Below, one piece after another: positions 44,120-52,255 of a stretch of DNA of 64,000 nucleotides. The position numbers and the translations under genes were made by a program. Each line of letters opens with the position of its first letter. The first letter of the stretch is position 1. This DNA comes from CTSoil-043 sp963821235 (GTDB lineage Bacteria; Chloroflexota; Limnocylindria; Limnocylindrales; CSP1-4): assembly GCA_963821235.1 (NCBI GenBank), contig CAWGCS010000001.1, positions 1,302,001-1,366,000 of the forward strand. The letters run 5' to 3'. Under the pieces are notes generated by a model. It saw only the letters and a list, made by a program, of their open reading frames with translations. It did not search any database and was not told the DNA's origin.

Positions 44120-45043
44120 ATGGCGGAAGAGCATCGCAGGACACGTCGCATGCGGCGCCTCCACCTCTTCGAGTTCACCGATCTGCCCTGGTACCCGCAG
44201 GCCCTTCGTCGCATCCAGACGGACTACCTGCAATTCGTGGCCACGCGCGGCACGGGGCAGGCGGGCCTGGTGCCGCTGCTGGTCAAGGCCATGCGGCACG
44301 CCGGGACGACCGAGATCGTCGATCTCTGCTCTGGCGGCGCCGGCCCCTGGAGGCGCCTCCAGCCGCAGCTCGCCGAGGCGGGATGGCCTGTCCGCGTCAA
44401 GCTGACCGACAAGTACCCCCATCCCGCCGCGCTGTGCCAGTGGGGGGCAGCGTCGCAGCCGGGTGTCGAGTACGTCCCCGATCCGGTGGACGCGCTGGAC
44501 GTGCCGGCCTCGCTGACGGGCATGCGCACGCTCTTCGAGGGGTTCCATCACTTCGCGCCGCGGGAGGCGAGATCGATCCTGCGGGACGCGTTCGAGAAGC
44601 GTCTCGCCATCGGCATCTTCGACGTCCGGGTGCCGCCCCGCCTCGGGCCCGCGCTGCTGGTGCTGGCGCCCGTCAGCACGCTGCTCGGCTACCTGCTCCT
44701 CACCCCGTTCATCACCCCTCGGTCCTGGTCCCGCGTCCTGTGGACCTACCTGGTACCCGTCGTGCCGCTCGCGACGTGCTGGGACGGGGTCGTCTCGCTC
44801 CTGCGCGCCTACTCGCCGCGGGACCTGGAGGCGATGTGCGGGCGGCTGAAGGCACCCGACTACGCCTGGGAGATCGGCACGGCCTCCACGGGCACGCCGG
44901 TCTTCGAGTACGTCTCCCTGGTGGGCTACCCGATCAGATCGCCCTGGACGACTGGGAATGTCAGGGACGCGGTCGGCGCTGCGCGAAGCGCGGCGCCCAC
45001 AGCCCGATGCCGACGCCGAACGCGACATGGCCGAGGAGCATGA
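44120..45043 (+). CDS. membrane-associated methyltransferase-like protein
   Basis: 307 residues from ATG 44120 (44150 possible). LFEFTDLPWYPQALRRIQTDYLQFV, GTTEIVDLCSGGAGPWRRLQPQLAEAGWPVRVKLTDKYPHPAA, LTGMRTLFEGFHHFAPREARSILRDAF and GIFDVRVPP form a divergent Rossmann methyltransferase fold (GLCSGGAG-like motif I). A hydrophobic pair near 185-235 (LLVLAPVSTLLGYLLLTPFI, LVPVVPLATCWDGVV) suggests membrane contact. The last about 35 residues after VSLVGYPIRSPW look random and overlap the opposing DUF2938 gene by 83 bases, so the natural end may have been lost or shifted. Confidence 0.7.
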   Translation: MAEEHRRTRRMRRLHLFEFTDLPWYPQALRRIQTDYLQFVATRGTGQAGLVPLLVKAMRHAGTTEIVDLCSGGAGPWRRLQPQLAEAGWPVRVKLTDKYPHPAALCQWGAASQPGVEYVPDPVDALDVPASLTGMRTLFEGFHHFAPREARSILRDAFEKRLAIGIFDVRVPPRLGPALLVLAPVSTLLGYLLLTPFITPRSWSRVLWTYLVPVVPLATCWDGVVSLLRAYSPRDLEAMCGRLKAPDYAWEIGTASTGTPVFEYVSLVGYPIRSPWTTGNVRDAVGAARSAAPTARCRRRTRHGRGA

Positions 45044-45497
45044 TCCGGGCCAGCCGCGCCGCGTCGCCGGACCGGAGACCGAGCCAGCCGTAGCCCATCG
45101 ACGGGAACATGACGAGGAGCGGCAGCGCGGACGTCGCGATGCCGAAGGCCGTGGCCGCCGCGACGCTCGAGCGCTCCCTCCGACACCGCAGGAGCAGCAG
45201 GTACGCCTCGGTGAGGGCGATGCCCGTGGCGTAGTGGGTGAGGACGCCCAGGGCGAGCTCCCCGCGCCGGGCCGGCTCGCTCCTGATGTCACCGTGGCGC
45301 CACCGTCCGCGCGCCAGGTCGGCTGCCCAGCGGCCGATCATGTCCGGCCCGAGCCGGTCCGAGGTGAAGGCGCTCCCGCCCAGGCGTTCGGCGCCCACCA
45401 TCGCCACGTCCATGGTGACGGTCGCCAGCACGCCTGCCGGAACGCCGGCCGGAACGCCGGCCGGAGGACCGCTCGAACCCGTGCGAGGCGCGCTCAT
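44961..45497 (-). CDS. DUF2938 family membrane protein
   Basis: 178 residues. The N-terminal stretch has two GVPAG repeats from slippage in the DNA. VLATVTMDVAMVGAERLGG, MIGRWAADLARGRWRHGDI, ARRGELALGVLTHYATGIALTEAYLLLL, ATSALPLLVMFPSMGYGWLGLRSGDAARLARIMLLGHVAFGVGIGLW match DUF2938, a four-helix membrane family of unknown role with conserved E and HY in its second helix. Starts 16 bases after the C_GCAxxG_C_C gene stop, same strand. Confidence 0.78.
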   Translation of the reverse strand: MSAPRTGSSGPPAGVPAGVPAGVLATVTMDVAMVGAERLGGSAFTSDRLGPDMIGRWAADLARGRWRHGDIRSEPARRGELALGVLTHYATGIALTEAYLLLLRCRRERSSVAAATAFGIATSALPLLVMFPSMGYGWLGLRSGDAARLARIMLLGHVAFGVGIGLWAPRFAQRRPRP

Positions 45498-45513
45498 GCC
45501 CTGCGGTGATCCT

Positions 45514-46506
45514 TCAGCTGCGTGGCGTGGTCGCGAGGGGTCGCTCCTCGCCGAGCACCACCTTGACTTGCTCGGCGACCCGGCAGCCGATCGCCCTGCA
45601 CTTCGCGATGCTGTCGCCCTCGACGTACCTCGACACGCCGTTCGGGTCCGCGAAGTCGCAGCCGGTGATCGTCTGGCACTGGGTGCTCCCGAACTCGCTC
45701 GCGAACCACTTCGAGAGCCGGTATCCGCGGTTCATGCTCGGGTTGAACTTGTTGAGGCGGTCGTCGAAGGCATCTCCGCCGACCGTCATGGTCGCAAGCA
45801 GCCGGATCACCCGCAGGCGGCTGTCCTCGATCTCACCGGCCTTCAGGCCGATCGCCATCACGCCGGCGGCGAGCGCGCCACAGGTCCCGCCCATGAACAG
45901 CGTCCCGCCCATGAAGGCCGAGGTGGCGTCGAAGAGCTCCCGGTCTTCGGTGGGGGAGTAGCCCAGATGGATGAGCACGGACTGGGCGCAGTGGAAGCCG
46001 TTGTCGGCCAGGTGCGCGTACAGCCGCGCATGGCCCGCCCGTGTGCCCGGCGGGATGGCGTCCCGCGGGCCGCCGTCGAGAGCGTCTCGAAGGAGCTCCG
46101 GCGAGCGCAGGACCGGCCCGATGCAATGCCTCGGGAAGCGGTCCTTCCCGCGGATCTCCCGGCACTGCAGCGTGCGGTGGCAGGCGACGAAGGTTCGGCA
46201 GAGCGCCTGCCCCTGGTCGAAGGTCACCGGGAGGCCACGATCGACCTCGCGCAGGCCGTGGTGGATGCCCAGCATCACGAGGGGTGAGGTGACCGCCCCG
46301 CATTCGTGCCCGGTGTTGCCGATGCCCCCTGGCATGCCAGCGCTGAGCCTGACCAGCCACTCCTTCTCCGTCGACGAGACGTCCAGGAGTGTCTGCATCA
46401 CGGTCGGAGCGCAGTGGCCCATCCTCAGGAGGTTGGAGAAGCCCCGCCGCCGGTAGGCCCAGTTCGGACGCGGTCGAGGTCTCTCGGGCTGATGCTGCGT
46501 TTCCAT
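45514..46506 (-). CDS. tandem C_GCAxxG_C_C-family protein
   Basis: 330 residues made of two homologous halves. First: GHCAPTVMQTLLDV, GIGNTGHECGAVTSPLVMLG, CRTFVACHRTLQCREI. Second: GFHCAQSVLIHLGY, GGTLFMGGTCGALAAGVMAIGLK, then TQCQTITGCDF and IAKCRAIGCRVAEQV. Each half carries the family's Cys, CGA..G, Cys-Cys pattern; single-domain members are about 150 residues and of uncertain redox or metal role (split-Soret cytochrome-like). The first copy is more divergent. A fused dimer with cysteines in matching places fits an intramolecular redox or metal cluster site. Function unknown. Confidence 0.8.
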   Translation of the reverse strand: METQHQPERPRPRPNWAYRRRGFSNLLRMGHCAPTVMQTLLDVSSTEKEWLVRLSAGMPGGIGNTGHECGAVTSPLVMLGIHHGLREVDRGLPVTFDQGQALCRTFVACHRTLQCREIRGKDRFPRHCIGPVLRSPELLRDALDGGPRDAIPPGTRAGHARLYAHLADNGFHCAQSVLIHLGYSPTEDRELFDATSAFMGGTLFMGGTCGALAAGVMAIGLKAGEIEDSRLRVIRLLATMTVGGDAFDDRLNKFNPSMNRGYRLSKWFASEFGSTQCQTITGCDFADPNGVSRYVEGDSIAKCRAIGCRVAEQVKVVLGEERPLATTPRS

Positions 46507-46663
46507 CAGGTCTTCCGTCTGGATCCGAAGCCTTCATGGGACGCCCGCCGCCGATGACCGTAGGCGCTCGTCGCGGGCCTGGCGAGGGCCGAAGGGCACG
46601 GCCGTTCCACGGGCAATCGAGGAGCGGGCACAGCCGCCAAGCGAGCCCGGCGCGCGCCTGGCG

Positions 46664-47884
46664 TCAGGGCGTCGGCTGCAGGGCGGCGGCCGTGACGCCA
46701 CGGGCGAGTAGCACGGGGTGCGACCCGTCGGCCTCGACCTGCCAGAGGTCCGGCCGCCAGGCCTGATCGGATGAGCCGGACGCGGTCGAGGCGTTCGGCT
46801 TCAGGACGAGCAGCGCTCCGTCCGGCGTCCAGCCCGCAAGGTCCTGCCATCCCGGCCCCGGCAGCACGGCCGTGGCACCGCCGTCGGACAGCGGCAGCGT
46901 GTCGACCATCACGTTCCCGTCGGCGGCCTCGCGGGACCATGCCAGCCGGGTGCCGTCCGGCGACCACGCCACGGGGTATCCGCCGGCCGTCGTTCCGTCG
47001 ATGCGCTCGCCCGTGGCGGCGTCGAAGATCTCGATGGTCTGCGGCTCGGGACAGTAGGGGACCTCCCAGCAGAGCGCCGCGATCGACCGTCCGTCCGGCG
47101 ACCAGGCGGGGTGCGAGAGGCCGCGATACTCGTACGGCGTCAGCACCACCGGGTCGCCCCCATCCAGGGGAACCACGAGGAGCGCCTGCAGCGCCGTCGA
47201 CCCGAGCGCCTCGCGGTGGCCAATGACCACGATCCGCGTGTCGTCCGGAGACCACTCCGGCGCCAGCACGAAACTGATGCGCAGGTCGGTCCGCCGCGTG
47301 CTCGAACCGGTGTCGAGGTCAGCGATGGCGAGGTCGTTACCCCAGTCATCCAACCACGCAAGGCGGTGCCCGCGATGCGACCACGTTGCGTCCCCCGCCT
47401 CGCCGATCGAGTGGTCCGTCGTCCAGGCAACCGACCCGTCGGGCCGGAAAGCGGTCATCCGCGCGACGCCCAGGGCCGCGTTGTCGCCCTGCAGATGGAA
47501 GTCCTGCTGCACGAGCAGGAGCGCGCCGTCGGAGGACCACGAGAGCCGCGTGTAGGTGCCGGTGTCCGCCAGGCGCCGGACGAGCGAGCCGTCCCGGTGG
47601 GCGAGGTAGATGCCGTCCGCCCGTGCCACGGCCAGCCACGGCTCGCGGTGTTGGAGCAGGGCGCCGGCCACCACCGCACCCGCGAGGAGCGCGAGGAGCA
47701 GCCCCGCGAACGCGAGCGCCCAGGCCCGCCGGCCGGTCCAGGCCGTGAGGCCCAGCCGGCGCGGCGGCCGGGCGGCGATCGCAGCCCGCGCGATGGCCGA
47801 GGCGTCGAAGGGGCGCGACCCCGCGGCGGCCCGAGCCTGGAGGCGGCGCTCCAGCGCGGTCTCGAAGTCGAGTTGGTCAGACAT
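46664..47884 (-). CDS. membrane-anchored PD40/WD40-like beta-propeller, probable sigma partner
   Basis: 406 residues from ATG 47884. Cytoplasmic N-terminus of about 50 residues (LDFETALERRLQARAAAGSRPFD), transmembrane helix 53-76, and an extracytoplasmic six-bladed TolB-like propeller with PD40 repeats: LSWSSDGALLLV, ATWSHRGHRLAWLD, PEWSPDDTRIVVI, PAWSPDGRSIAAL, VAWSPDGTRLAWS, GWTPDGALLVLK. Overlaps the ECF sigma stop by 8 bases. It has the same layout as the BNR and Kelch proteins of this window, so an anti-sigma/sensor role is inferred. Confidence 0.75.
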   Translation of the reverse strand: MSDQLDFETALERRLQARAAAGSRPFDASAIARAAIAARPPRRLGLTAWTGRRAWALAFAGLLLALLAGAVVAGALLQHREPWLAVARADGIYLAHRDGSLVRRLADTGTYTRLSWSSDGALLLVQQDFHLQGDNAALGVARMTAFRPDGSVAWTTDHSIGEAGDATWSHRGHRLAWLDDWGNDLAIADLDTGSSTRRTDLRISFVLAPEWSPDDTRIVVIGHREALGSTALQALLVVPLDGGDPVVLTPYEYRGLSHPAWSPDGRSIAALCWEVPYCPEPQTIEIFDAATGERIDGTTAGGYPVAWSPDGTRLAWSREAADGNVMVDTLPLSDGGATAVLPGPGWQDLAGWTPDGALLVLKPNASTASGSSDQAWRPDLWQVEADGSHPVLLARGVTAAALQPTP

Positions 47885-48428
47885 GGTCCAGCTCCGTCCG
47901 GAGGCGCGCGAGGAGTCGACCCAGGCGGGCCCGCGTCCCGGAAGCCGAGCGACCGGTGGCACGGGCGAGCTCGAAGGAGTTGAAGCCCGCGACGTAGCGC
48001 AACGCGAGGAGCGCGCGGTCGTCCGGGTCCAGCCGGGCGAGGGCGTTGGCGAGGTCGAGGTCGGCGTCGTGCGTCGCGAGATCGAAGCCGTCGGCGGCGA
48101 GGTCCGCCGCCACCTGGATCTCCACGACAGGGTGCCGGCGCCGTGACCGCGCCAGGCCGCGGGCCTCGTTGGCCGCGATCGAGACCAGCCACGAGCGGAG
48201 CTTCTCGGGCTCCCGCAGGCTGTCGAGCCGGCGCCAGGCCAGCGACCAGGCGGCGGCCGTGGCGTCGTCGGCGAGGTCGAGGTCCCCGGTGACGATGCAG
48301 GCGACCCGCTCCATGGCGTCGTGGTGGGCCGCGACGATCCGGGCGAACGCGGCCTCGTCGCCCGCCAGCGCGCGTTCCACGAGCGCGGCGGCCGGTCGGC
48401 TGTCAAGCTCGCCGATGTGGGTCGTCAT
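47877..48428 (-). CDS. ECF RNA polymerase sigma factor (paired with PD40 propeller)
   Basis: 183 residues. Sigma-2: DEAAFARIVAAHHDAMERVACIVTGDLDLADDATAAAWSLAWRRLDSLREPEKLRSWLVSIAANEARGLAR. Sigma-4: ALARLDPDDRALLALRYVAGFNSFELARATGRSASGTRARLGRLLARLR. It aligns over its length with the sigma factor at 51372-51911 (same distance from start to DEAAFA), and both have the same promoter layout. The gene lies 5 bases from the likely -10 region, so it is nearly leaderless. Confidence 0.92.
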   Translation of the reverse strand: MTTHIGELDSRPAAALVERALAGDEAAFARIVAAHHDAMERVACIVTGDLDLADDATAAAWSLAWRRLDSLREPEKLRSWLVSIAANEARGLARSRRRHPVVEIQVAADLAADGFDLATHDADLDLANALARLDPDDRALLALRYVAGFNSFELARATGRSASGTRARLGRLLARLRTELDHV

Positions 48429-48433
48429 ACCCC

Positions 48434-48480
48434 GCTGATGGTGCGACGGTCCCCGGCTGATTCATACCGGCATCCAGACT
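48434..48480 (-). promoter_or_regulatory. conserved 47-bp promoter of the PD40-linked sigma gene
   Basis: Plus-strand order: GCTGATGGTG (48434-48443), 15 bases, then GATTC-A-TAC-C-GGCATCC-A-GACT (48459-48480). The same blocks with the same 15-base gap stand before the sigma gene at 51911. In transcription direction GTA-x-GAATC would be the -35 region and CACCATCAGC the -10 region, 5 bases before the ATG. Autoregulation by the sigma factor itself is likely. Confidence 0.7.
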
Positions 48481-48495
48481 CTCACCGGGGACCGT
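48446..48495. repeat. 11-base perfect inverted repeat around the sigma promoter
   Basis: ACGGTCCCCGG (48446-48456) and CCGGGGACCGT (48485-48495) flank a 28-base loop containing the upstream half of the promoter. It may terminate the serine hydrolase transcript or bind a regulator. The homologous site before 51911 keeps only a 6-base version (GTCCCG/CGGGAC). Confidence 0.6.
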
Positions 48496-48519
48496 TCGGC
48501 GCGAACTCGGACGATCGGG

Positions 48520-49761
48520 TCACCCGTGCGGCAGACCCCCGTACAGCGTGATCGCCCACTCGGGGAGCGTGCCGCTCACGCTCATCCCCTGCACCGGCAC
48601 CAGCACGACCACCGCCGTCCTGGTGCTCGGCCAGACCAGGAGGATGGAGGAGTACTGGATGTAGTCGCCCAGGTGCCCCACCACGATCTCGCCGCCGCCG
48701 AGGTCGGCGACCATGGTCCCGAAGCCGTAGCCGTGCTCGGCGGCGGGGTCGCCGTCGGTCATCGTCGCGACCAGGTCGCCGTCGATGATCCGGCCCCCGT
48801 ACAGCAGGTAGCCCCATCGCGCCAGGCTCGGCGCGTCGGCGGCCATGCCGGCCCCGCCCTGGCCGATGGAGGCCGAGGCGAGCGACGGCAGGTAGCCGCT
48901 GGCCGGGTCGACGACCTTGCCGTCGGTGCGGTCCACGGCCACGGTCAGCGGCGGCTGCGGCTGCTCGGCGACCTGCATCCAGATCCGGTCCAGCCCGGCG
49001 GGCGCCAGGAGGTCGCGGCGCAGCACGGCGGCCAGCGGCTCGCCGGTCACCTTCTCGATGACCATCCCCAGCACGTAGTAGTTGATCCCGTTGTACATGC
49101 CGGGACCTCCGAGGGTCCCCACCCGCGGCTGATCCTTGGCGAGGGCGACGATCTCCTCGGCGGTCCACGCGCGGGCCAGGTCCTTGGGGACCTGCTTGTT
49201 CAGGGCCTCGTCGGGGACCCCGGGGAACCCGCTCGTCATCGTGGCCAGCTGGCGGATCGTGGCGCCGTCCGTCTCGAACGGCAGGCTCACGTACTGGGTC
49301 ACCGGCGCGTCGAGGTCGATTCCCTCATGGGAGGCCAGGAGCAGGACCTCGGCCGCGACGAACGTCTTGGTCGCGCTCGCGATCGAGAATGCCGAGGTGG
49401 GCTCGATGGCCGTGCCCGCAGCATCCACGCCGGCGGCGCCGGCCCATGACCCGTCCGGCGAGACCACGGCCGCGGACAGCCCGATCACCTTGCCGCCGGA
49501 CACCCACCCGTCCAGCATCGCCTGCAAGGCCGAGACCGTCGCGCCGGGCAGGGCCGCGTCGCTCGGCGCATCCCACGCGGAAGGCGACGTTGGCGACGCG
49601 GCGGGCGTGGCGGCGGGGGTTGCCGTCGCGACCGGGGCGACGCTCGCCGGGGCCGGAGTCGTCGACGACGGAGCGATCGTCGCCCCGGCGGCGCAGCCCG
49701 CCAGCAGGACCACGACGGTCAAGCCGACGAGGAGACGCCTCGTCGAGGAGTGCTCATGCAT
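48520..49761 (-). CDS. beta-lactamase-family serine hydrolase lipoprotein
   Basis: 413 residues. Lipoprotein signal (LLVGLTVVVLLAGCAAG, lipobox Cys about 22), a Thr/Ala/Pro linker to about 65, then a class C-type penicillin-binding fold: SAFSIASATKTFVAAEVLLL with nucleophile Ser in S-A-T-K (about residue 127), the second motif near YNGINYYVLGMVIEKVTGEPL (Tyr-x-Asn-like), and the third motif VVGHLGDYIQYSSILLVWP (His-x-Gly). Acts outside the membrane on peptides or esters; D-alanyl peptidase or esterase roles are typical. It sits between two ECF/propeller loci on the same strand. Confidence 0.9.
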   Translation of the reverse strand: MHEHSSTRRLLVGLTVVVLLAGCAAGATIAPSSTTPAPASVAPVATATPAATPAASPTSPSAWDAPSDAALPGATVSALQAMLDGWVSGGKVIGLSAAVVSPDGSWAGAAGVDAAGTAIEPTSAFSIASATKTFVAAEVLLLASHEGIDLDAPVTQYVSLPFETDGATIRQLATMTSGFPGVPDEALNKQVPKDLARAWTAEEIVALAKDQPRVGTLGGPGMYNGINYYVLGMVIEKVTGEPLAAVLRRDLLAPAGLDRIWMQVAEQPQPPLTVAVDRTDGKVVDPASGYLPSLASASIGQGGAGMAADAPSLARWGYLLYGGRIIDGDLVATMTDGDPAAEHGYGFGTMVADLGGGEIVVGHLGDYIQYSSILLVWPSTRTAVVVLVPVQGMSVSGTLPEWAITLYGGLPHG

Positions 49762-49798
49762 CCTTGATCCTCCTGGGACGCATGCGCGCGGGTTGGTC

Positions 49799-49987
49799 TC
49801 AGTCCCCTGGTGCCGAAGGCCCGGTCGGGCCGAACGGGCCGGTTGCCGGGTCGTAGATCTCGGCGGAGGTGGGGCACTCCGAACCGTTGAAGCCTCCGGT
49901 GACGAGGACGCGGCCGTCGGGGAGCCGCGTGGCCGTGTGGGTGCTGTGAGCGGTCGTCATCGAGCCCTGCGGACTGAAGGTGCTGGC
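49799..49987 (-). pseudogene. Kelch repeat beyond the in-frame stop of the upstream gene
   Basis: After the TAG at 49988-49990 the same frame continues for 62 codons to a TGA at 49799-49801: ASTFSPQGSMTTAHSTHTAT, RLPDGRVLVTGGFNGSECPT, SAEIYDPATGPFGPTGPSAP. This is a complete eighth Kelch repeat with the same consensus as the seven before the stop. It has no start codon of its own, so it is lost by a single nonsense change, or reached only by readthrough. Confidence 0.75.
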
Positions 49988-51379
49988 CTAGGGGGTGAAG
50001 ATGTCGGCGGAGGCCAGTACCTCCGAGCCGTTGAAGCCCCCCGCACGTAGGACACGCCCGTCGGGGAGCAGCGTGGCTGTGAAACCGGTGCGATTGGTGG
50101 CCACCCGGCCCGTCGGGCCAAACACGCCGGTCGCCGGCTCGTAGATCTCGGCGGAGAAGACCTCCGCCCAGACCGTGTACGCCGACAGGCCTCCGGCGAC
50201 GAGGACGCGGCCGTCAGGAAGCAGCAGCGCCGTGGCCGAGCCGCGGCCGGTCGTCATCGGGCCGGTCGGGCTGAACGTTCCGGTCGTCGGGTCGTACAGC
50301 TCGGCTGCGACAAGGCCGTGCGTCGACTCCTCGAAGCCTCCGGCGATGAGGACGCGGCCGTCGCGGAGCAGGGTGGCCGCGTGCGCGTAGCGAGCGGTCG
50401 TCATCGAACCGGTCGGGGCGAAGCTGCCCGTCATCGGGTCGTACAGCTCGGCGCTGTCGAGAGCCAGCCACACGTAGCCAGTGGCCTCCAGGTAGCCACC
50501 TGGGGAGCCACCGACGACGAGGACGCGGCCGTCGGGGAGCAGCGAGGCCGTGTGGTGGCCGCGAGCGGTCGTCATCGAGCCGGTCGGGGCAAAGGTGCCG
50601 GTCTTCGGGTCGTAGATCTCGGCCGAGGCGAGCGGAGCCGCGTAGTAGATCTCGGCGCCATACCCTCCGGTCACGAGGACGCGACCGTCGGGGAGGAGCG
50701 TGGCCGTGTGGTTCTCGCGGGCCGTCGTCATCGAGCCGGTCGGGCCGAACGTGCCGGTCCTCGGGTCGTACAGCTCGGCCGTGGCAACCACTCCCTCGGA
50801 GCCCGGAGTCGAGCCCCCCGCAAGGAGGACGCGACCGTCGAGGAGGAGCGTTGCCGTGTGTCTCTCGCGTGCGGTCACCATCTGGCCGGTCGGGCCGAAG
50901 GTGCCGGTCCTGGGGTCGTACAGCTCGGCGCTGTCGTTGATCCCTGGCTCAGGGGTGCCCCCGGCCATGCCTCCGGCGACGAGAACCCGGCCATCCGGGA
51001 GCAGCGTGGCCGTGTGCCACATGCGAGCGCTCGCCATCGCGCCGGTCGTGGCCGTCGTCCACCACGGCGAGGGTGATGGGGCCGGCGTCGGACTGGTCGC
51101 GGGTGTCTGCGGCACGACAACGACCGCCTGGTCCGGACGCCAGGACCCCGTCATCAAGCCTCCAACACCGAGTGCCGCGAGCAGCCCGACGAGCAGCAGG
51201 AGCCAGGCCATCGCCGGCGTCAGCCGGAAGCCCAGGTGGCCGGTGAGGCCTCGACCGTGCGGGTAGGCCAGGGCGAACCGGTGGGCGACCTCCGTCGCTC
51301 GGACCTCGGTCGGCGCGTTCTCGAGGTAGGCGCGGAAGGCGGCGGCGAGGTCGAGCTCGGAGGGATCGCGCTCAGCCAT
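49988..51379 (-). CDS. membrane-anchored Kelch-repeat beta-propeller, probable sigma partner
   Basis: 463 residues from ATG 51379. Cytoplasmic head of about 53 residues (DPSELDLAAAFRAYLENAPTEV), transmembrane helix 55-76, Pro/Ser stalk, then seven near-identical Kelch/galactose-oxidase-like repeats of about 50 residues, each with an HTATLLPDGRVLVAGG-type core, an AELYDP core and a TGTFGPTGSM turn. Starts inside the sigma gene end (8-base overlap). Same plan as the BNR and PD40 proteins. The frame is closed by TAG at 49988-49990 directly after ADIFTP, but an eighth repeat follows in frame; seven blades may still close a propeller. Confidence 0.8.
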   Translation of the reverse strand: MAERDPSELDLAAAFRAYLENAPTEVRATEVAHRFALAYPHGRGLTGHLGFRLTPAMAWLLLLVGLLAALGVGGLMTGSWRPDQAVVVVPQTPATSPTPAPSPSPWWTTATTGAMASARMWHTATLLPDGRVLVAGGMAGGTPEPGINDSAELYDPRTGTFGPTGQMVTARERHTATLLLDGRVLLAGGSTPGSEGVVATAELYDPRTGTFGPTGSMTTARENHTATLLPDGRVLVTGGYGAEIYYAAPLASAEIYDPKTGTFAPTGSMTTARGHHTASLLPDGRVLVVGGSPGGYLEATGYVWLALDSAELYDPMTGSFAPTGSMTTARYAHAATLLRDGRVLIAGGFEESTHGLVAAELYDPTTGTFSPTGPMTTGRGSATALLLPDGRVLVAGGLSAYTVWAEVFSAEIYEPATGVFGPTGRVATNRTGFTATLLPDGRVLRAGGFNGSEVLASADIFTP

Positions 51380-51911
51380 CGCGGAGCTCCTTCCTGAGGC
51401 GGTCGATGGCCCGCGACAGGCGCTTGCGCGCGGTGGCCGGCGAGGTGCCGACGGCGGCCGCGAGCTCGTCCGGGCCAAGGTCGACCGCATAGTGCATGGC
51501 GAGGAGGGTCCGGTCGTCGGGCGAGAGGTGGCCGAGCGCTCGCCGGAGGTCGATCCGCTCGACGCCGCGGGACGGGTCGCCGCGGGGGTCGCCCGGGGCC
51601 TCGACGTCGATCTCGACGACCGGTCCGTGGCGGCGGCGGAGGAGCTGGCGGGCCTCGTTCGCGGTCACCGCGATCAGCCACGGCCGGACCCGGTCGGGGT
51701 CGCGCAGGGTATGGAGCTTCCTCCAGGCGATGAGCCAGGCCGCCTGGACCGCGTCCTCGGCCAGCTCCCGGTCGCCGCACGCGGCGAAGGCGACCCGGGC
51801 CATGTCGGCGTGGTAGGCGACGACCAGCTGGGCGAAGGCCGCCTCGTCGCCCGCCCCCGCGAGGATGACCGTGGAGGCGACTGCCGGACTGCCCATCGCC
51901 TGGCCGTTCAT
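51372..51911 (-). CDS. ECF RNA polymerase sigma factor (paired with Kelch propeller)
   Basis: 179 residues from ATG 51911, chosen because its distance to DEAAFAQLV equals that in the homologous sigma at 47877-48428; an ATG at 51968 is also in frame. Sigma-2: DEAAFAQLVVAYHADMARVAFAACGDRELAEDAVQAAWLIAWRKLHTLRDPDRVRPWLIAVTANEARQLLRR. Sigma-4: ALGHLSPDDRTLLAMHYAVDLGPDELAAAVGTSPATARKRLSRAIDRLRKEL. The 344-base gap 51912-52255 upstream carries the conserved promoter (52033-52079) and nothing else I can name. Confidence 0.92.
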   Translation of the reverse strand: MNGQAMGSPAVASTVILAGAGDEAAFAQLVVAYHADMARVAFAACGDRELAEDAVQAAWLIAWRKLHTLRDPDRVRPWLIAVTANEARQLLRRRHGPVVEIDVEAPGDPRGDPSRGVERIDLRRALGHLSPDDRTLLAMHYAVDLGPDELAAAVGTSPATARKRLSRAIDRLRKELRDG

Positions 51912-52032
51912 GCCCTGTAGATGCGTCCGGGGGCAGATGCGGGACAGGCGTGCCGCGATTTCGCTCATATGATCTCGAGCACCGCAGAGCGGGCGCCAGG
52001 CCACCGCCCAGGAGGCGTGGTCGTCACCCTCA

Positions 52033-52079
52033 GCTGATGGTGGCAGGGTGCCGTCCCGATTCCTACTGGCATCCGGACT
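52033..52079 (-). promoter_or_regulatory. conserved 47-bp promoter of the Kelch-linked sigma gene
   Basis: GCTGATGGTG (52033-52042), 15 bases, then GATTC-C-TAC-T-GGCATCC-G-GACT (52058-52079), differing from the site at 48434-48480 only at three conserved-gap positions and in the spacer. Here the -10-like block is about 120 bases from the chosen ATG (65 from the alternative), so the leader is longer than at the other locus. Confidence 0.7.
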
Positions 52080-52255
52080 ATCCGCGACCGGGACCAAGCC
52101 GCGCCCGCGAGGCGGATCAGTCGCCCGAGCTCCTCCGCCCACCCGCGACGACGAGCCGCGTAGGATCGCCGTGCGAGCGCGACGGTTTGACTGACGTCGT
52201 CGGGCAGGACCTGTCGTCGCGACCAGACCGATCGACCAGCGCAAGGGGGAACGGC

